Positions 1 to 7,783 of a stretch of 21,975 bases of DNA are shown here, piece by piece; positions within the stretch are counted from its first letter, which is position 1, and the number at the start of each line of letters is the position of its first letter. Source of the stretch: CAYNYF01 sp964401385 (lineage in GTDB: Bacteria > Planctomycetota > Phycisphaerae > SM23-33). The position numbers and the translations under genes are program-made. The DNA is taken from positions 1-21,975 of the forward strand of contig CAYNYF010000076.1 of the NCBI GenBank assembly GCA_964401385.1. The letters run 5' to 3'. The notes under the pieces were generated by a model. The model ran no database searches and was not told where the DNA came from. It worked only from the letters and a program-made list of their open reading frames with translations.

Positions 1-69
1 GCTCGCTCGATGGCACCTGCTGCCGGAACTTACACAAGACTCTTGACGCTATCCAACGGCAGGCAGCGG

Positions 70-98
70 TTGAATCATCCGGCACGAAACCATAGAAT
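70..98 (+). promoter_or_regulatory. Sigma70-type promoter for the glycosyltransferase pair
   Basis: TTGAAT at 70-75 and TAGAAT at 93-98 are separated by exactly 17 bp. Transcription would begin near 105, giving a leader of about 160 nt before the ATG at 266. A TTGACG at 43-48 has no matching -10 box. I see no gene in the first 69 bases, which may hold the end of something that starts outside the window. Confidence 0.5.
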
Positions 99-265
99 AG
101 CCGGGTCAAATCGGTGTCAGGCCGGGGCTGTCCGTCCGGCGCGGGATCTGCGGCCGGCGGGGCAGCAACCTATAAGAGAACCATGACAAGGACCCGGACC
201 GATGTTTGCCGGTGCCCGTTAGCCGGCGCGGCTTTCGGTCCAGTGTTCGCGGCAGCGGAGTGAGA

Positions 266-2566
266 ATGGCCAGGAAGGACACATCGGACAAACGCGGGAT
301 ATTCTTCATCGCCGATTATGTTCCCAGGCAATGCGGCATCGCCACTTTCACTCATGAGCTGTCTTCGGCGGTAGCCCGCCGGGCCGCCAAGAAGTACCGC
401 TGCGGGATCGTGGCGATCAACGACGTCCCCGAAGGTTATCGCTACGAGGACGTCGTGCGCTTCGAGATCCGCGAGGCCGCCCAAAGCGATTACCGTCAGG
501 CCGCGGCCTTTATCAACACCTCCGAGGCCGCCGTCGTCTGCCTCCAGCACGAGTACGGCATCTTTGGGGGGCCCGCCGGCTCGCACATCCTGGCGCTGCT
601 TCGCCGGCTGCGTCGGCCGCTGGTGACGACCTTGCACACCGTGCTGAAGGAGCCCACCGAAGATCAGAAGCGCGTGCTGACGGACGTCTGCGAACTGAGC
701 AGCAAGGTCGTTGTCATGGCCCACCGGGCAGTGGAGTTCCTCAAGGATGTCTACAAAGTCCCGAGCGAACGGATCGCCGTTGTCCCCCACGGGATTCCCA
801 ACGTGCCCTTCGTGGACCCGGCGTTTTACAAGGACAAGTTCGGCGTGGAGGGCCGAGAGCTGATCCTGACCTTCGGCTTGCTCAGCCCCGGCAAGGGAAT
901 TGAATACGTCATTCGCGCCCTGCCCGAGGTGGTGAAAAAGCACCCGGACGCCGCCTACATGATCGTGGGGGCCACGCATCCCCACGTCCGCCGGCTGGGC
1001 GGAGAGGAGTACCGGACCGGCTTGATACGCCTGTCGCGGGAATTGGGGGTCGAGCGGAACGTCATTTTCGTGAACCGCTTCGTCGAGATGTCCGAGCTGA
1101 CCGAGCTGTTGTGTGCCACGGACGTCTACGTTACGCCCTATCTCAGCGAGAGCCAGATCGTCTCCGGGACTCTGGCGTACGCGCTGGGCACCGGCAACGC
1201 CGTCATTTCCAGCCCGTACTGGTACGCTCAAGAGGCCCTCGCCGACGGTCGCGGCCGACTGGTGCCGTTCCGCGACGCCCAAGCCATCTCCGAGCATCTG
1301 CTGGACCTGCTGGAGCACGACCTGGAACGCAATACCATGCGCAAGCGGGCCTACCAGTTCAGCCGCGACATGGTTTGGGACGAGGTGAGCAAGCAGTACC
1401 TCAGAATCCTCGAGGAAGCGCAAAGCAGTCCGATCAATCCTTTCCTGGTGGTTCGGCCGACCATTTCACCGCCGCTGCCGTCGGACGAGCTGCCGGAGTT
1501 CGACCTGCGTCAGCTTCGCGTCCTCACCGATGACACGGGCATTTTGCAGCACGCCGTGTTCGCCACGCCGAATCTACGGTACGGCTACACCACCGACGAC
1601 AACGCCCGGGCGCTGATCGTCGCCGCCACCTACTGGGCCCAGACCAGCGATGCAACTATCCTCCCGCCGCTGCACCGGTACCTGTCCTTCCTGTCCTACG
1701 CATTGGATCAGGAAACGGGGCGGTTCCATAACATCATGAACTACGACCGCACCTGGGCCGACGCCTTCGGCTCGGAGGACTCTCACGGTCGGGCGATGTG
1801 GGGGCTGGGCATGTGCGCCGCAATGTGCAAGCAGGAACCGATCGTGGGGCTGGCCACCCGCCTTTTCGAACGGGCGCTGTCCGCCGTGGACACGTTCGTT
1901 TCGCCGCGGGCATGGGCGTTTGCCATCGTGGGGATTCACGCCTACCTGCAAAGATTCAGCGGGGACAGCGAGGCTAGGCGATGGCGGGCCGTTCTGGCCG
2001 AACGATTGTTCAAGCTTTTCGTCGATCACATGAGAGACGACTGGCCCTGGTGCGAGGACGTCGTTACCTATGCCAACGCCAAGCTCCCTCACGCCCTGCT
2101 GATGAGCGGCAAATGGATGTTCCGGTCGGAGATGATCGAGGTGGGCGAGCGCGCCCTGCGCTGGCTGCTGGAGATCCAGACCAATTCCGCCGGGCATCTT
2201 TCCGTGATCGGCACCGAGGGGTGGTTCCCGAAGGGCGGCGAAAGGGCCAGATTCGATCAGCAGCCGATTGAGGCCCACGCCCTCATCCACGCCGCCATCG
2301 AGGCGTATAATGTGACGAATCAGAGCTATTGGCTCGACCAAGCCCGGCGGTGCTTCAATTGGTTCCTGGGCGATAACGACATCCAGACGCCGCTGTACGA
2401 CTTCACCACCGGCGGCTGTCGCGACGCGATTCATCCTGACCGGGTCAACAGTAACCAGGGGGCGGAAAGCACCCTGGCGTGGCTGATGAGCCTGCTGCTG
2501 ATGCAGGAGATTCAAACTCAGCAAACGTTGAGCCAGGCGGCTGCCGATAAGAGTATCGAATCCTGA
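266..2566 (+). CDS. GT4-family glycosyltransferase fused to a C-terminal helical (alpha/alpha-toroid-like) domain
   Basis: The predicted protein has 766 residues. The first ~385 look like a GT-B fold GT4 glycosyltransferase: PRQCGIATF near residues 20-28, LQHEYGIF 93-100, VPHGIPN 173-179, GLLSPGKG 204-211 (phosphate-binding loop region) and PYLSESQIVSGT 291-302 in the nucleotide-sugar site. From about 410 a second domain carries GYTTDDNARAL (440-450) and recurrent Trp/Arg-rich helices. I read this as an alpha/alpha toroid of the kind found in epimerases and glycosidases; that part is inference. No signal peptide or membrane segment is visible, so it should act in the cytoplasm on a nucleotide-sugar donor, probably in exopolysaccharide or glycan assembly. 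The frame is open from a TTG at 206, but ATG 266 is preceded by GGAG at 257-260 with 5-nt spacing, so I chose ATG. A second glycosyltransferase follows 68 nt downstream. Donor and acceptor are unknown. Confidence 0.85.
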   Translation: MARKDTSDKRGIFFIADYVPRQCGIATFTHELSSAVARRAAKKYRCGIVAINDVPEGYRYEDVVRFEIREAAQSDYRQAAAFINTSEAAVVCLQHEYGIFGGPAGSHILALLRRLRRPLVTTLHTVLKEPTEDQKRVLTDVCELSSKVVVMAHRAVEFLKDVYKVPSERIAVVPHGIPNVPFVDPAFYKDKFGVEGRELILTFGLLSPGKGIEYVIRALPEVVKKHPDAAYMIVGATHPHVRRLGGEEYRTGLIRLSRELGVERNVIFVNRFVEMSELTELLCATDVYVTPYLSESQIVSGTLAYALGTGNAVISSPYWYAQEALADGRGRLVPFRDAQAISEHLLDLLEHDLERNTMRKRAYQFSRDMVWDEVSKQYLRILEEAQSSPINPFLVVRPTISPPLPSDELPEFDLRQLRVLTDDTGILQHAVFATPNLRYGYTTDDNARALIVAATYWAQTSDATILPPLHRYLSFLSYALDQETGRFHNIMNYDRTWADAFGSEDSHGRAMWGLGMCAAMCKQEPIVGLATRLFERALSAVDTFVSPRAWAFAIVGIHAYLQRFSGDSEARRWRAVLAERLFKLFVDHMRDDWPWCEDVVTYANAKLPHALLMSGKWMFRSEMIEVGERALRWLLEIQTNSAGHLSVIGTEGWFPKGGERARFDQQPIEAHALIHAAIEAYNVTNQSYWLDQARRCFNWFLGDNDIQTPLYDFTTGGCRDAIHPDRVNSNQGAESTLAWLMSLLLMQEIQTQQTLSQAAADKSIES

Positions 2567-2634
2567 GTCGATGCCGATCGGCTCGCCCTGGATGGCGGCT
2601 GGATCAGGACTCGCCAAACGGAAGGAAAGCAGTA

Positions 2635-3861
2635 ATGCCGTCCCCGATCGTGATGATCAGTTCCTACCCCCCTCGTCTGTGCGGAATAGCCACCTTTTGC
2701 GAGGAAGCCAGGGAGTTCATTCAGAAGCGCCACCCCGAGCGGGATGTCCTCGTTATCAGTCACACCGACGGTGCCGGAGAGGGCGTGTATCCGTTGATCG
2801 ACATGTCGCGCCGAGACTGGTGGATGGCCGTTGCGGCCAAGGTCCGCCAGCTTAAGCCATGCGCGGTGCACGTCGAGCATGAGTACGGCCTGTATGAGTA
2901 TCGTGACGCACGAGGCCAGGGAGACGGCAACAGCGGGTTCCTGGAGCTGCTGGACGCAATCAACGAGTTTCCCACCGTGGTCGAGCCCCACACCGTCCAC
3001 GGCCGGCTGACGAACTTCGAGGCGGATTTCCTCTTCAAGCTCTGCCAGCGCGCTCACTTGGTACTGTTCAAGTGCCACTACCAGAAATGGCGCATGGACT
3101 GGAACTCTCACGGACGCGGCTGGCCGACGCCGCGCAACATCATGGTCGTCCCCCACGGGGCGCGCCCGGACCTCCGCTGGACGGTGCGCGAGGTGCCCGC
3201 TCTCCGCGAGGAGCTGGGCCTCAACAAGCTGCCGTATCTGGCCAAACACCTGGTCGGGCTGATCGGCTGGATCCAGGCCAACAAGCGCTGGGACATCCTC
3301 AGCAACATGTGGGAGGACATCGCCGCAGAAATAGAAGACAAGACCGGGCAGGAGTGGGACCTGCTGGCGGCCGGCTCCATGCGCGATCCGGCCGACAGGG
3401 CCGAATACGAAAAGTATAAGCAAGAGGTGGAACTGCTGGAAAAGAAGGGGCTTGCCCACTACTACGAATTCATCCCCCGCGGCGAGGTCTACTATAAGAC
3501 GATGGCCGTGTGCGACTTCATCGTCCTGCCCAGTACGGACGAAACGCAGTCGGGCACGCTTGCCCGGATCATCGCCCTCAACAAACCCTTCGTCACCACT
3601 GCCCCCATGGAGGGCCTGACCGCCCAGACGCTGGAAAGCGGCGGCGGGCTGCTGTTCACCACAAAGGAAATGTTGCGCCAGGACGTCGTGAAGCTCGCCT
3701 GCGACGAAGGCCTGCGAATGCGGCTGGGCAATAACCTGAAGCGATATCTGGACGAGGTCGTCTCGTGGGAGGTCGTGGCCAAGCAGTACGACGAGGCCTA
3801 CCAATATGCCCGCGACGCCTGCGAGAACAAGAAGCCCGTCGTCCTGCCGCTGGAGTTCTGA
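2635..3861 (+). CDS. GT4-like glycosyltransferase
   Basis: The 408-residue protein has a GT-B type layout. Its N-terminus YPPRLCGIATF (11-21) matches the same motif in the preceding gene, and EHEYGLY (81-87) corresponds to the neighbour's QHEYGIF. VVPHGARPDL (171-180) marks the start of the second Rossmann domain, and a PSTDETQSGT stretch near residue 300 sits where GT4 enzymes bind the donor sugar. There is no signal peptide or membrane segment. The ATG is preceded by GGAAGGA at about 8 nt. The gap to the upstream gene is 68 nt and holds no obvious promoter, so the two are probably co-transcribed and act in the same glycan pathway. The stop lies 13 bp from the stop of the convergent DUF4159 gene, with no hairpin terminator between them. 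Substrate unknown. Confidence 0.82.
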   Translation: MPSPIVMISSYPPRLCGIATFCEEAREFIQKRHPERDVLVISHTDGAGEGVYPLIDMSRRDWWMAVAAKVRQLKPCAVHVEHEYGLYEYRDARGQGDGNSGFLELLDAINEFPTVVEPHTVHGRLTNFEADFLFKLCQRAHLVLFKCHYQKWRMDWNSHGRGWPTPRNIMVVPHGARPDLRWTVREVPALREELGLNKLPYLAKHLVGLIGWIQANKRWDILSNMWEDIAAEIEDKTGQEWDLLAAGSMRDPADRAEYEKYKQEVELLEKKGLAHYYEFIPRGEVYYKTMAVCDFIVLPSTDETQSGTLARIIALNKPFVTTAPMEGLTAQTLESGGGLLFTTKEMLRQDVVKLACDEGLRMRLGNNLKRYLDEVVSWEVVAKQYDEAYQYARDACENKKPVVLPLEF

Positions 3862-3874
3862 CGGGGCGAGGGAG

Positions 3875-6181
3875 CTATTCGGCGGCCTGCCCGGCGAGCA
3901 TCTTGTCGATGCGAATCCCGTACAAGACCATGTTTCGCATCAGTTCCGCGGCCGAGTCGGGGCTGTAGCCGACGCAGGTGGAACACGGATAGCCCACCAG
4001 TCCCGCCGTCAGGTCTTCCCTGCTGAACAGCACGGCCGGCCGACCATCCAGCATCACCGCCAGGATGCGCGGCGCCTTCGTGTCGCCCAAGACCGCCCTG
4101 GCCGCTCGGCGGTAGCCCACCGAGTCGAGTTCAAAGCCCGGCAGCCGATATACAGGCGATCGCTGTCGAAGACGCCCCAGTGAGCCCTCGCCGAACAGCT
4201 CGTCCATAAGCTTGACGGCGCTTCGGGCGAAGGCCTGTGATCCTCCGGCCGCGTCCATGATCAGCGTGCCCCCGGATTGCACGTAGCTTTTCAGCGACTG
4301 TTTTTCCTCGGCCGTCAGCGCCAGCTCGGCCGTGCCCGTCATGGCGGCTACCCGGTACTCGCCCACGCTCAACCGCCCCGGCGTCATCGGCTCGCTGACG
4401 ACCAGTTTTGTCTTCCACTTCTGCCCCATCAGCAGCCTGAAGCGCTCCCAGGCCAGCGGCTCGGGATTCCAGTTGCCGTTGTGCTTTATCCGCGCGACCT
4501 TGGCTACGCGCAGCGGGACGAACGGGGTCTTTTTCGGCCAGGGCGACGTGCCCCGCGGACGCCCGTAGCCGCGATCGTTCACGAACAGGCAGATGTTGGC
4601 AGCCAGCCGGAAGGCATTGGCATTGGTGGCATACGAATTGATCTGCCACGGTAAAGGCAAATCGGTGTCGCTGTGGAGCGCCAGTAGACGAATGCCGTTG
4701 GAAATTCCCCACAGTCTAAAGCTGCGCCCCAGCCTGAACTGGGCGGTGTAGATCGGATGATCCGGACTGAGTTGCTGCAGCTCATACTCCGGAAAGAGCT
4801 TGGCGTAGTACCGCCGCATGGCCAGGTCGAAGCCGTTCGGTTGTTTCGAGCATTCGGCCGCGGAGAAGATCATCCCGCCCTGGTGGACGAATTCGCGGAG
4901 CTTTGCCAGGTCTGCGTCGCTGAAGTCGGGTTCCTTGGAGCCGGTGATCATCAAGACCGGGGCGTCATGCCATTCCTCCACGGGAACCCGGAGATTGATG
5001 ATCTGCCAGCTCACCTCTTTCTCGAAGCTGCGTGACATCCATCGCGTCAGGTTGGCCAGGGCGCGCGGGCGGTTGTTCCAATCGCCTCGGTATTCCAGGC
5101 GGTTGAAGGCCACCGGGTTGCGCCCGCGCACCAGGAACAACAGGGCGAAGCTGGTGTCGATCAGTCCCCCCCAGGAGCCGTTCCTCTGGCTGTTGATCAG
5201 CCGCGTCGCCCCGATCTTGTACCAGTCCTTTTCGCCGAAGTATTTATACCCGCTCGCCAGGCCGACCCTTTCCACCGCGTACAGATAGTAGTAGGCAGGC
5301 CCCCGGCCGTAGTTGCCGGGCCGATAGAAATTCTTGTCGAACCAGCCCAGCGCCTTGGTGATCGTGGGCACCTGCGTATTCACGCCGCACGTGACAAACT
5401 GGTCCACGTAGAGGTTGTCAAATGCCACAAAGGTGCTGGCCAGACCCGCGGCCGTCATCGTGTCCTTGGACACCGCAGACGGGCCGTTGGGGTAATTCCA
5501 GCCGCCCTCCGTGTTCTGGGTGATCATCCAATGCTTGAACACAATCTCCCAGTACCACTTGGGGATCTGGATGTTGTGGCTGGCCGCCGCCCAGACTCCA
5601 AGAACGCCGAACTGCGTGTTGCTGTGGTCGCCCCCAGGCCCGGGTTTGTCGTCGCAACTGTAGGTATAGGTGCCGTAACTGTAGACGTTCCCGAGGGCGG
5701 ACGAACGCCTCCGCGGAGGCTGGGCGACGCTTCTGACCAACCGCTCGGCGTCCCTTTTCAGCAGGTCCCTGCCCAAGTTCGCCGGCAGCATCGCCCAGAC
5801 CTGATTGCGCAGGCCCAGCGCATACGTGCCCTTGCAATCTATCCTGCTGAGCCATTTCAGCGCCCGCTTCATCCGCGGATCGGTGTGCTTTTCCCCGGCC
5901 GCCAGCAAAGCATACATGGCCAGTGCTGAGCGGCCTCCGTAGTTGACGTATGGAACTACGTTCCCCTGATTGTCCCTTGCCGTTGGCTGATCCGGCCAGG
6001 GATCGCCCTGTTCCCTGTAAAGCGACCACAGGTACTTGCAGCCGGCCTCGACGGCCTTTTCCACCGCCTCGTCGGAAAAGGGGATTGCCCGTCTCCGCTG
6101 CCCAAGGGCGGGTGCCGGAGCCGCCACGGCGACCGTCAATACCCCCGCCCAGCATATTCCCCTCCACGAAGCACGGATCAT
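3875..6181 (-). CDS. Secreted prenyltransferase/terpene-cyclase-like toroid protein with two DUF4159-type domains
   Basis: The protein has 768 residues. Residues 1-28 form a signal peptide ending ALG-Q. Residues ~40-355 carry helical repeats typical of the prenyltransferase/squalene-cyclase alpha/alpha toroid, e.g. QNTEGGWNYPNG (222-233) and SQRNGSWGGLIDTSFALLFL (331-350). I do not see the DxDD motif of a squalene-hopene cyclase, so it is probably not a cyclase. Residues ~365-535 and ~569-755 are two DUF4159-like units, each with a 'TG...(5-10)...L...V.(Q)GG' core: MITGSKEPDF...FVHQGG and AMTGTAELAL...YVQSGG. DUF4159 resembles a glutamine-amidotransferase-like fold, and such secreted fusions are common in Planctomycetota with no established function. 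The ATG at 6181 has GGGAG about 7 nt upstream. The gene lies downstream of the aminotransferase but appears to have its own promoter. Confidence 0.82.
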   Translation of the reverse strand: MIRASWRGICWAGVLTVAVAAPAPALGQRRRAIPFSDEAVEKAVEAGCKYLWSLYREQGDPWPDQPTARDNQGNVVPYVNYGGRSALAMYALLAAGEKHTDPRMKRALKWLSRIDCKGTYALGLRNQVWAMLPANLGRDLLKRDAERLVRSVAQPPRRRSSALGNVYSYGTYTYSCDDKPGPGGDHSNTQFGVLGVWAAASHNIQIPKWYWEIVFKHWMITQNTEGGWNYPNGPSAVSKDTMTAAGLASTFVAFDNLYVDQFVTCGVNTQVPTITKALGWFDKNFYRPGNYGRGPAYYYLYAVERVGLASGYKYFGEKDWYKIGATRLINSQRNGSWGGLIDTSFALLFLVRGRNPVAFNRLEYRGDWNNRPRALANLTRWMSRSFEKEVSWQIINLRVPVEEWHDAPVLMITGSKEPDFSDADLAKLREFVHQGGMIFSAAECSKQPNGFDLAMRRYYAKLFPEYELQQLSPDHPIYTAQFRLGRSFRLWGISNGIRLLALHSDTDLPLPWQINSYATNANAFRLAANICLFVNDRGYGRPRGTSPWPKKTPFVPLRVAKVARIKHNGNWNPEPLAWERFRLLMGQKWKTKLVVSEPMTPGRLSVGEYRVAAMTGTAELALTAEEKQSLKSYVQSGGTLIMDAAGGSQAFARSAVKLMDELFGEGSLGRLRQRSPVYRLPGFELDSVGYRRAARAVLGDTKAPRILAVMLDGRPAVLFSREDLTAGLVGYPCSTCVGYSPDSAAELMRNMVLYGIRIDKMLAGQAAE

Positions 6182-6254
6182 CCCATGTCTCCCGTTACCA
6201 CAAACCTGCTCGGCTCGAACGACCGGCTTGGGGAAGACAAGATATCAGGCAACC

Positions 6255-6283
6255 AATCTATGTATAGTATCACGGCCCGGCAA
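6255..6283 (-). promoter_or_regulatory. Promoter upstream of the DUF4159 gene
   Basis: On the minus strand TTGCCG (6283-6278) and TAGATT (6260-6255) are separated by 17 bp. The start site would be near 6248, with a leader of about 65 nt. A second possible -10, TATACA, overlaps the spacer. The 233-bp gap (6182-6414) shows nothing else that I recognise. Confidence 0.4.
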
Positions 6284-6414
6284 TAACAGCACAGCGATTT
6301 CTCGCGATGACCGGTGGGCCCGGGCGGGCAGGCACAGAGAGGCCTCCGGCCGGTTGACCGGTGAAGACCGCCGCCGGCAGGCAATGAAACAGCCGCAGTC
6401 GCCGGCCGGCCTGA

Positions 6415-7587
6415 TCAAGCCTTCAACACGTCGATCAGTATCTCCAGCCCGGCCGCCAGGTCGCCCTCGCCGATGACCAGCGGCGGGGCAAGCCGCAGGA
6501 CGGTCTCTTGCGTGCAGTTGATGATCAAGCCGCGCTCCAGGCAGCTCTGAAAAATCCCCTTGCCCGGGCAGTCCAGCGCGATGGCCAGCATCATGCCCTT
6601 GCCGCGCACCTCCTTGACCTTGGCGACCTTGGCCGAACGGATGATCTCGACGATCGCCGCTCCCTTCTCCTCGGCGGCTTTGCAGAGGTCCTCTTCGGCG
6701 ATGAGTTTCATCACCGCCGCCCCGGCGGCCGCACACAGCGGATTCCCCCCCAGCGTGCACCCGTGCGTGCCGGGCACCATCTTCTCAGCCAGGGCGGGCT
6801 TGGCAACGCAGGCCCCCACGGGCACGCCGCCGCCGAGGGCCTTGGCGATGGTCACAATGTCCGGCTCGATGTCGTAGTGTTGGTAGGCAAACCACCGCCC
6901 GGTCCTGGCCGGGGCCGTCCACACCTCGTCGCAGATCAGGACGAGCTGCCGCTGATCACACAGGCGGCGCAGGGCCTGCATGAACTCGACGGTGGGCACG
7001 TTCACGCCGCCTTCCCCCTGGATGGGCTCGACGATGATGCCGGCGGTTTCATCGTCGACTGCGGCCGAGACGGCCTCGATGTCGCCGTAGTCGACCTTGA
7101 CGTTGCCGGGCAGCATGGGCTCAAAGCCCTTCTGATACTTCTTGGGCGTCAGCGACAGCGCTCCCATCGTTCTTCCATGAAAGCAGCTATGGAACGAAAT
7201 GATCTTGTAGCGACCCTTCCCCCCGGCCAGCCGGGCCAGTTTCAGGGCCGCCTCAACGGCCTCGGCGCCGCTGTGACAGAAAAACGCCCGCCCGCCGAAG
7301 CCCCTCTCGGAGAGGGCCCCGGCTAGCTCAACCTGCGGGGCGTTGGTCAAGACGTTGCCGCAGCAGATCAGCTTTTCGGCCTGGGCCTGGATCGCGGCGA
7401 CGATCTTGGGGTGACAATGGCCGGCGACCCCGCCGGCACCGAAGCCGGCGAAGAAGTCGATGTACTCCTTGCCGTCGGCGTCCCAGAGCCTTGCCCCTTC
7501 GCCCCGAACCATTGCCAGCGGAACCCGACCATAGTTGGAAATGATGTACTTCTTCGTTTTCTCTACCAGTTCGGCGTTGCCTGCCAT
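6415..7587 (-). CDS. argD: Class III PLP aminotransferase, acetylornithine aminotransferase-like
   Basis: The 390-residue protein has the length and motifs of fold-type I class III aminotransferases: SGAEA 106-110 (phosphate cup), SFHSCFHGRTMGAL 131-144, DEV 220-222 with Asp220 contacting the pyridine nitrogen, AKALGGG 249-255 with the Schiff-base Lys249, and GGNPLCAAA 280-288. It would transfer an amino group between glutamate and an aldehyde such as N-acetylglutamate semialdehyde in arginine synthesis. Ornithine, GABA or another omega-amino substrate cannot be excluded, because no arginine gene is adjacent. Residue 223 is Trp (DEVWTAPARTG) where textbook ArgD has Gln, which may affect specificity. 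The frame stays open to 7617, but ATG 7587 follows GGGAG at about 7 nt and matches the family's N-terminus, so I chose it. Confidence 0.8.
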   Translation of the reverse strand: MAGNAELVEKTKKYIISNYGRVPLAMVRGEGARLWDADGKEYIDFFAGFGAGGVAGHCHPKIVAAIQAQAEKLICCGNVLTNAPQVELAGALSERGFGGRAFFCHSGAEAVEAALKLARLAGGKGRYKIISFHSCFHGRTMGALSLTPKKYQKGFEPMLPGNVKVDYGDIEAVSAAVDDETAGIIVEPIQGEGGVNVPTVEFMQALRRLCDQRQLVLICDEVWTAPARTGRWFAYQHYDIEPDIVTIAKALGGGVPVGACVAKPALAEKMVPGTHGCTLGGNPLCAAAGAAVMKLIAEEDLCKAAEEKGAAIVEIIRSAKVAKVKEVRGKGMMLAIALDCPGKGIFQSCLERGLIINCTQETVLRLAPPLVIGEGDLAAGLEILIDVLKA

Positions 7588-7637
7588 GGCTCGCTCCCAG
7601 CAATGATCCCTGGTCAACAGGTTTGCGCGAATGGGTT

Positions 7638-7666
7638 TTTGTACGATTTCCGGCCGGCTGCGTCAA
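7638..7666 (-). promoter_or_regulatory. Promoter of the aminotransferase gene
   Basis: TTGACG (7666-7661) and TACAAA (7643-7638) on the minus strand are separated by 17 bp, close to the sigma70 consensus. The start site would be near 7631, giving a leader of about 45 nt that includes the GGGAG ribosome-binding site. Confidence 0.6.
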
Positions 7667-7714
7667 GGGCCGGGGCCGCCCTCGGCCGGCTTGAGAACGC
7701 TCGACGCGCAAACC

Positions 7715-7736
7715 AAGGGCCGCCGAAGCGGCCCTT
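7715..7736 (-). terminator. UUCG-tetraloop hairpin after the SGNH hydrolase gene
   Basis: A perfect 9-bp stem (7715-7723 with 7728-7736) closes a 4-nt loop. In the minus-strand transcript the loop reads C(UUCG)G, an exceptionally stable tetraloop. It lies 48 nt past the stop of the SGNH hydrolase gene and before the aminotransferase promoter. Only a short T-run follows (GGTTTG), so it is an imperfect intrinsic terminator or a 3'-end stabiliser. Confidence 0.6.
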
Positions 7737-7783
7737 TCGCTTACACTGTTCGGGGCCCTTTCGGGCAGCTTTGCGATAGCGGC

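Noticed and set aside
170..1423. A 417-codon open frame on the minus strand
   Set aside because: It is antisense to the first glycosyltransferase and has no family motif or ribosome-binding site.
5800..6100. Squalene-hopene cyclase assignment for the DUF4159 protein
   Set aside because: The toroid-like repeats are there, but no DxDD motif is visible, and the protein has a signal peptide and DUF4159 domains.
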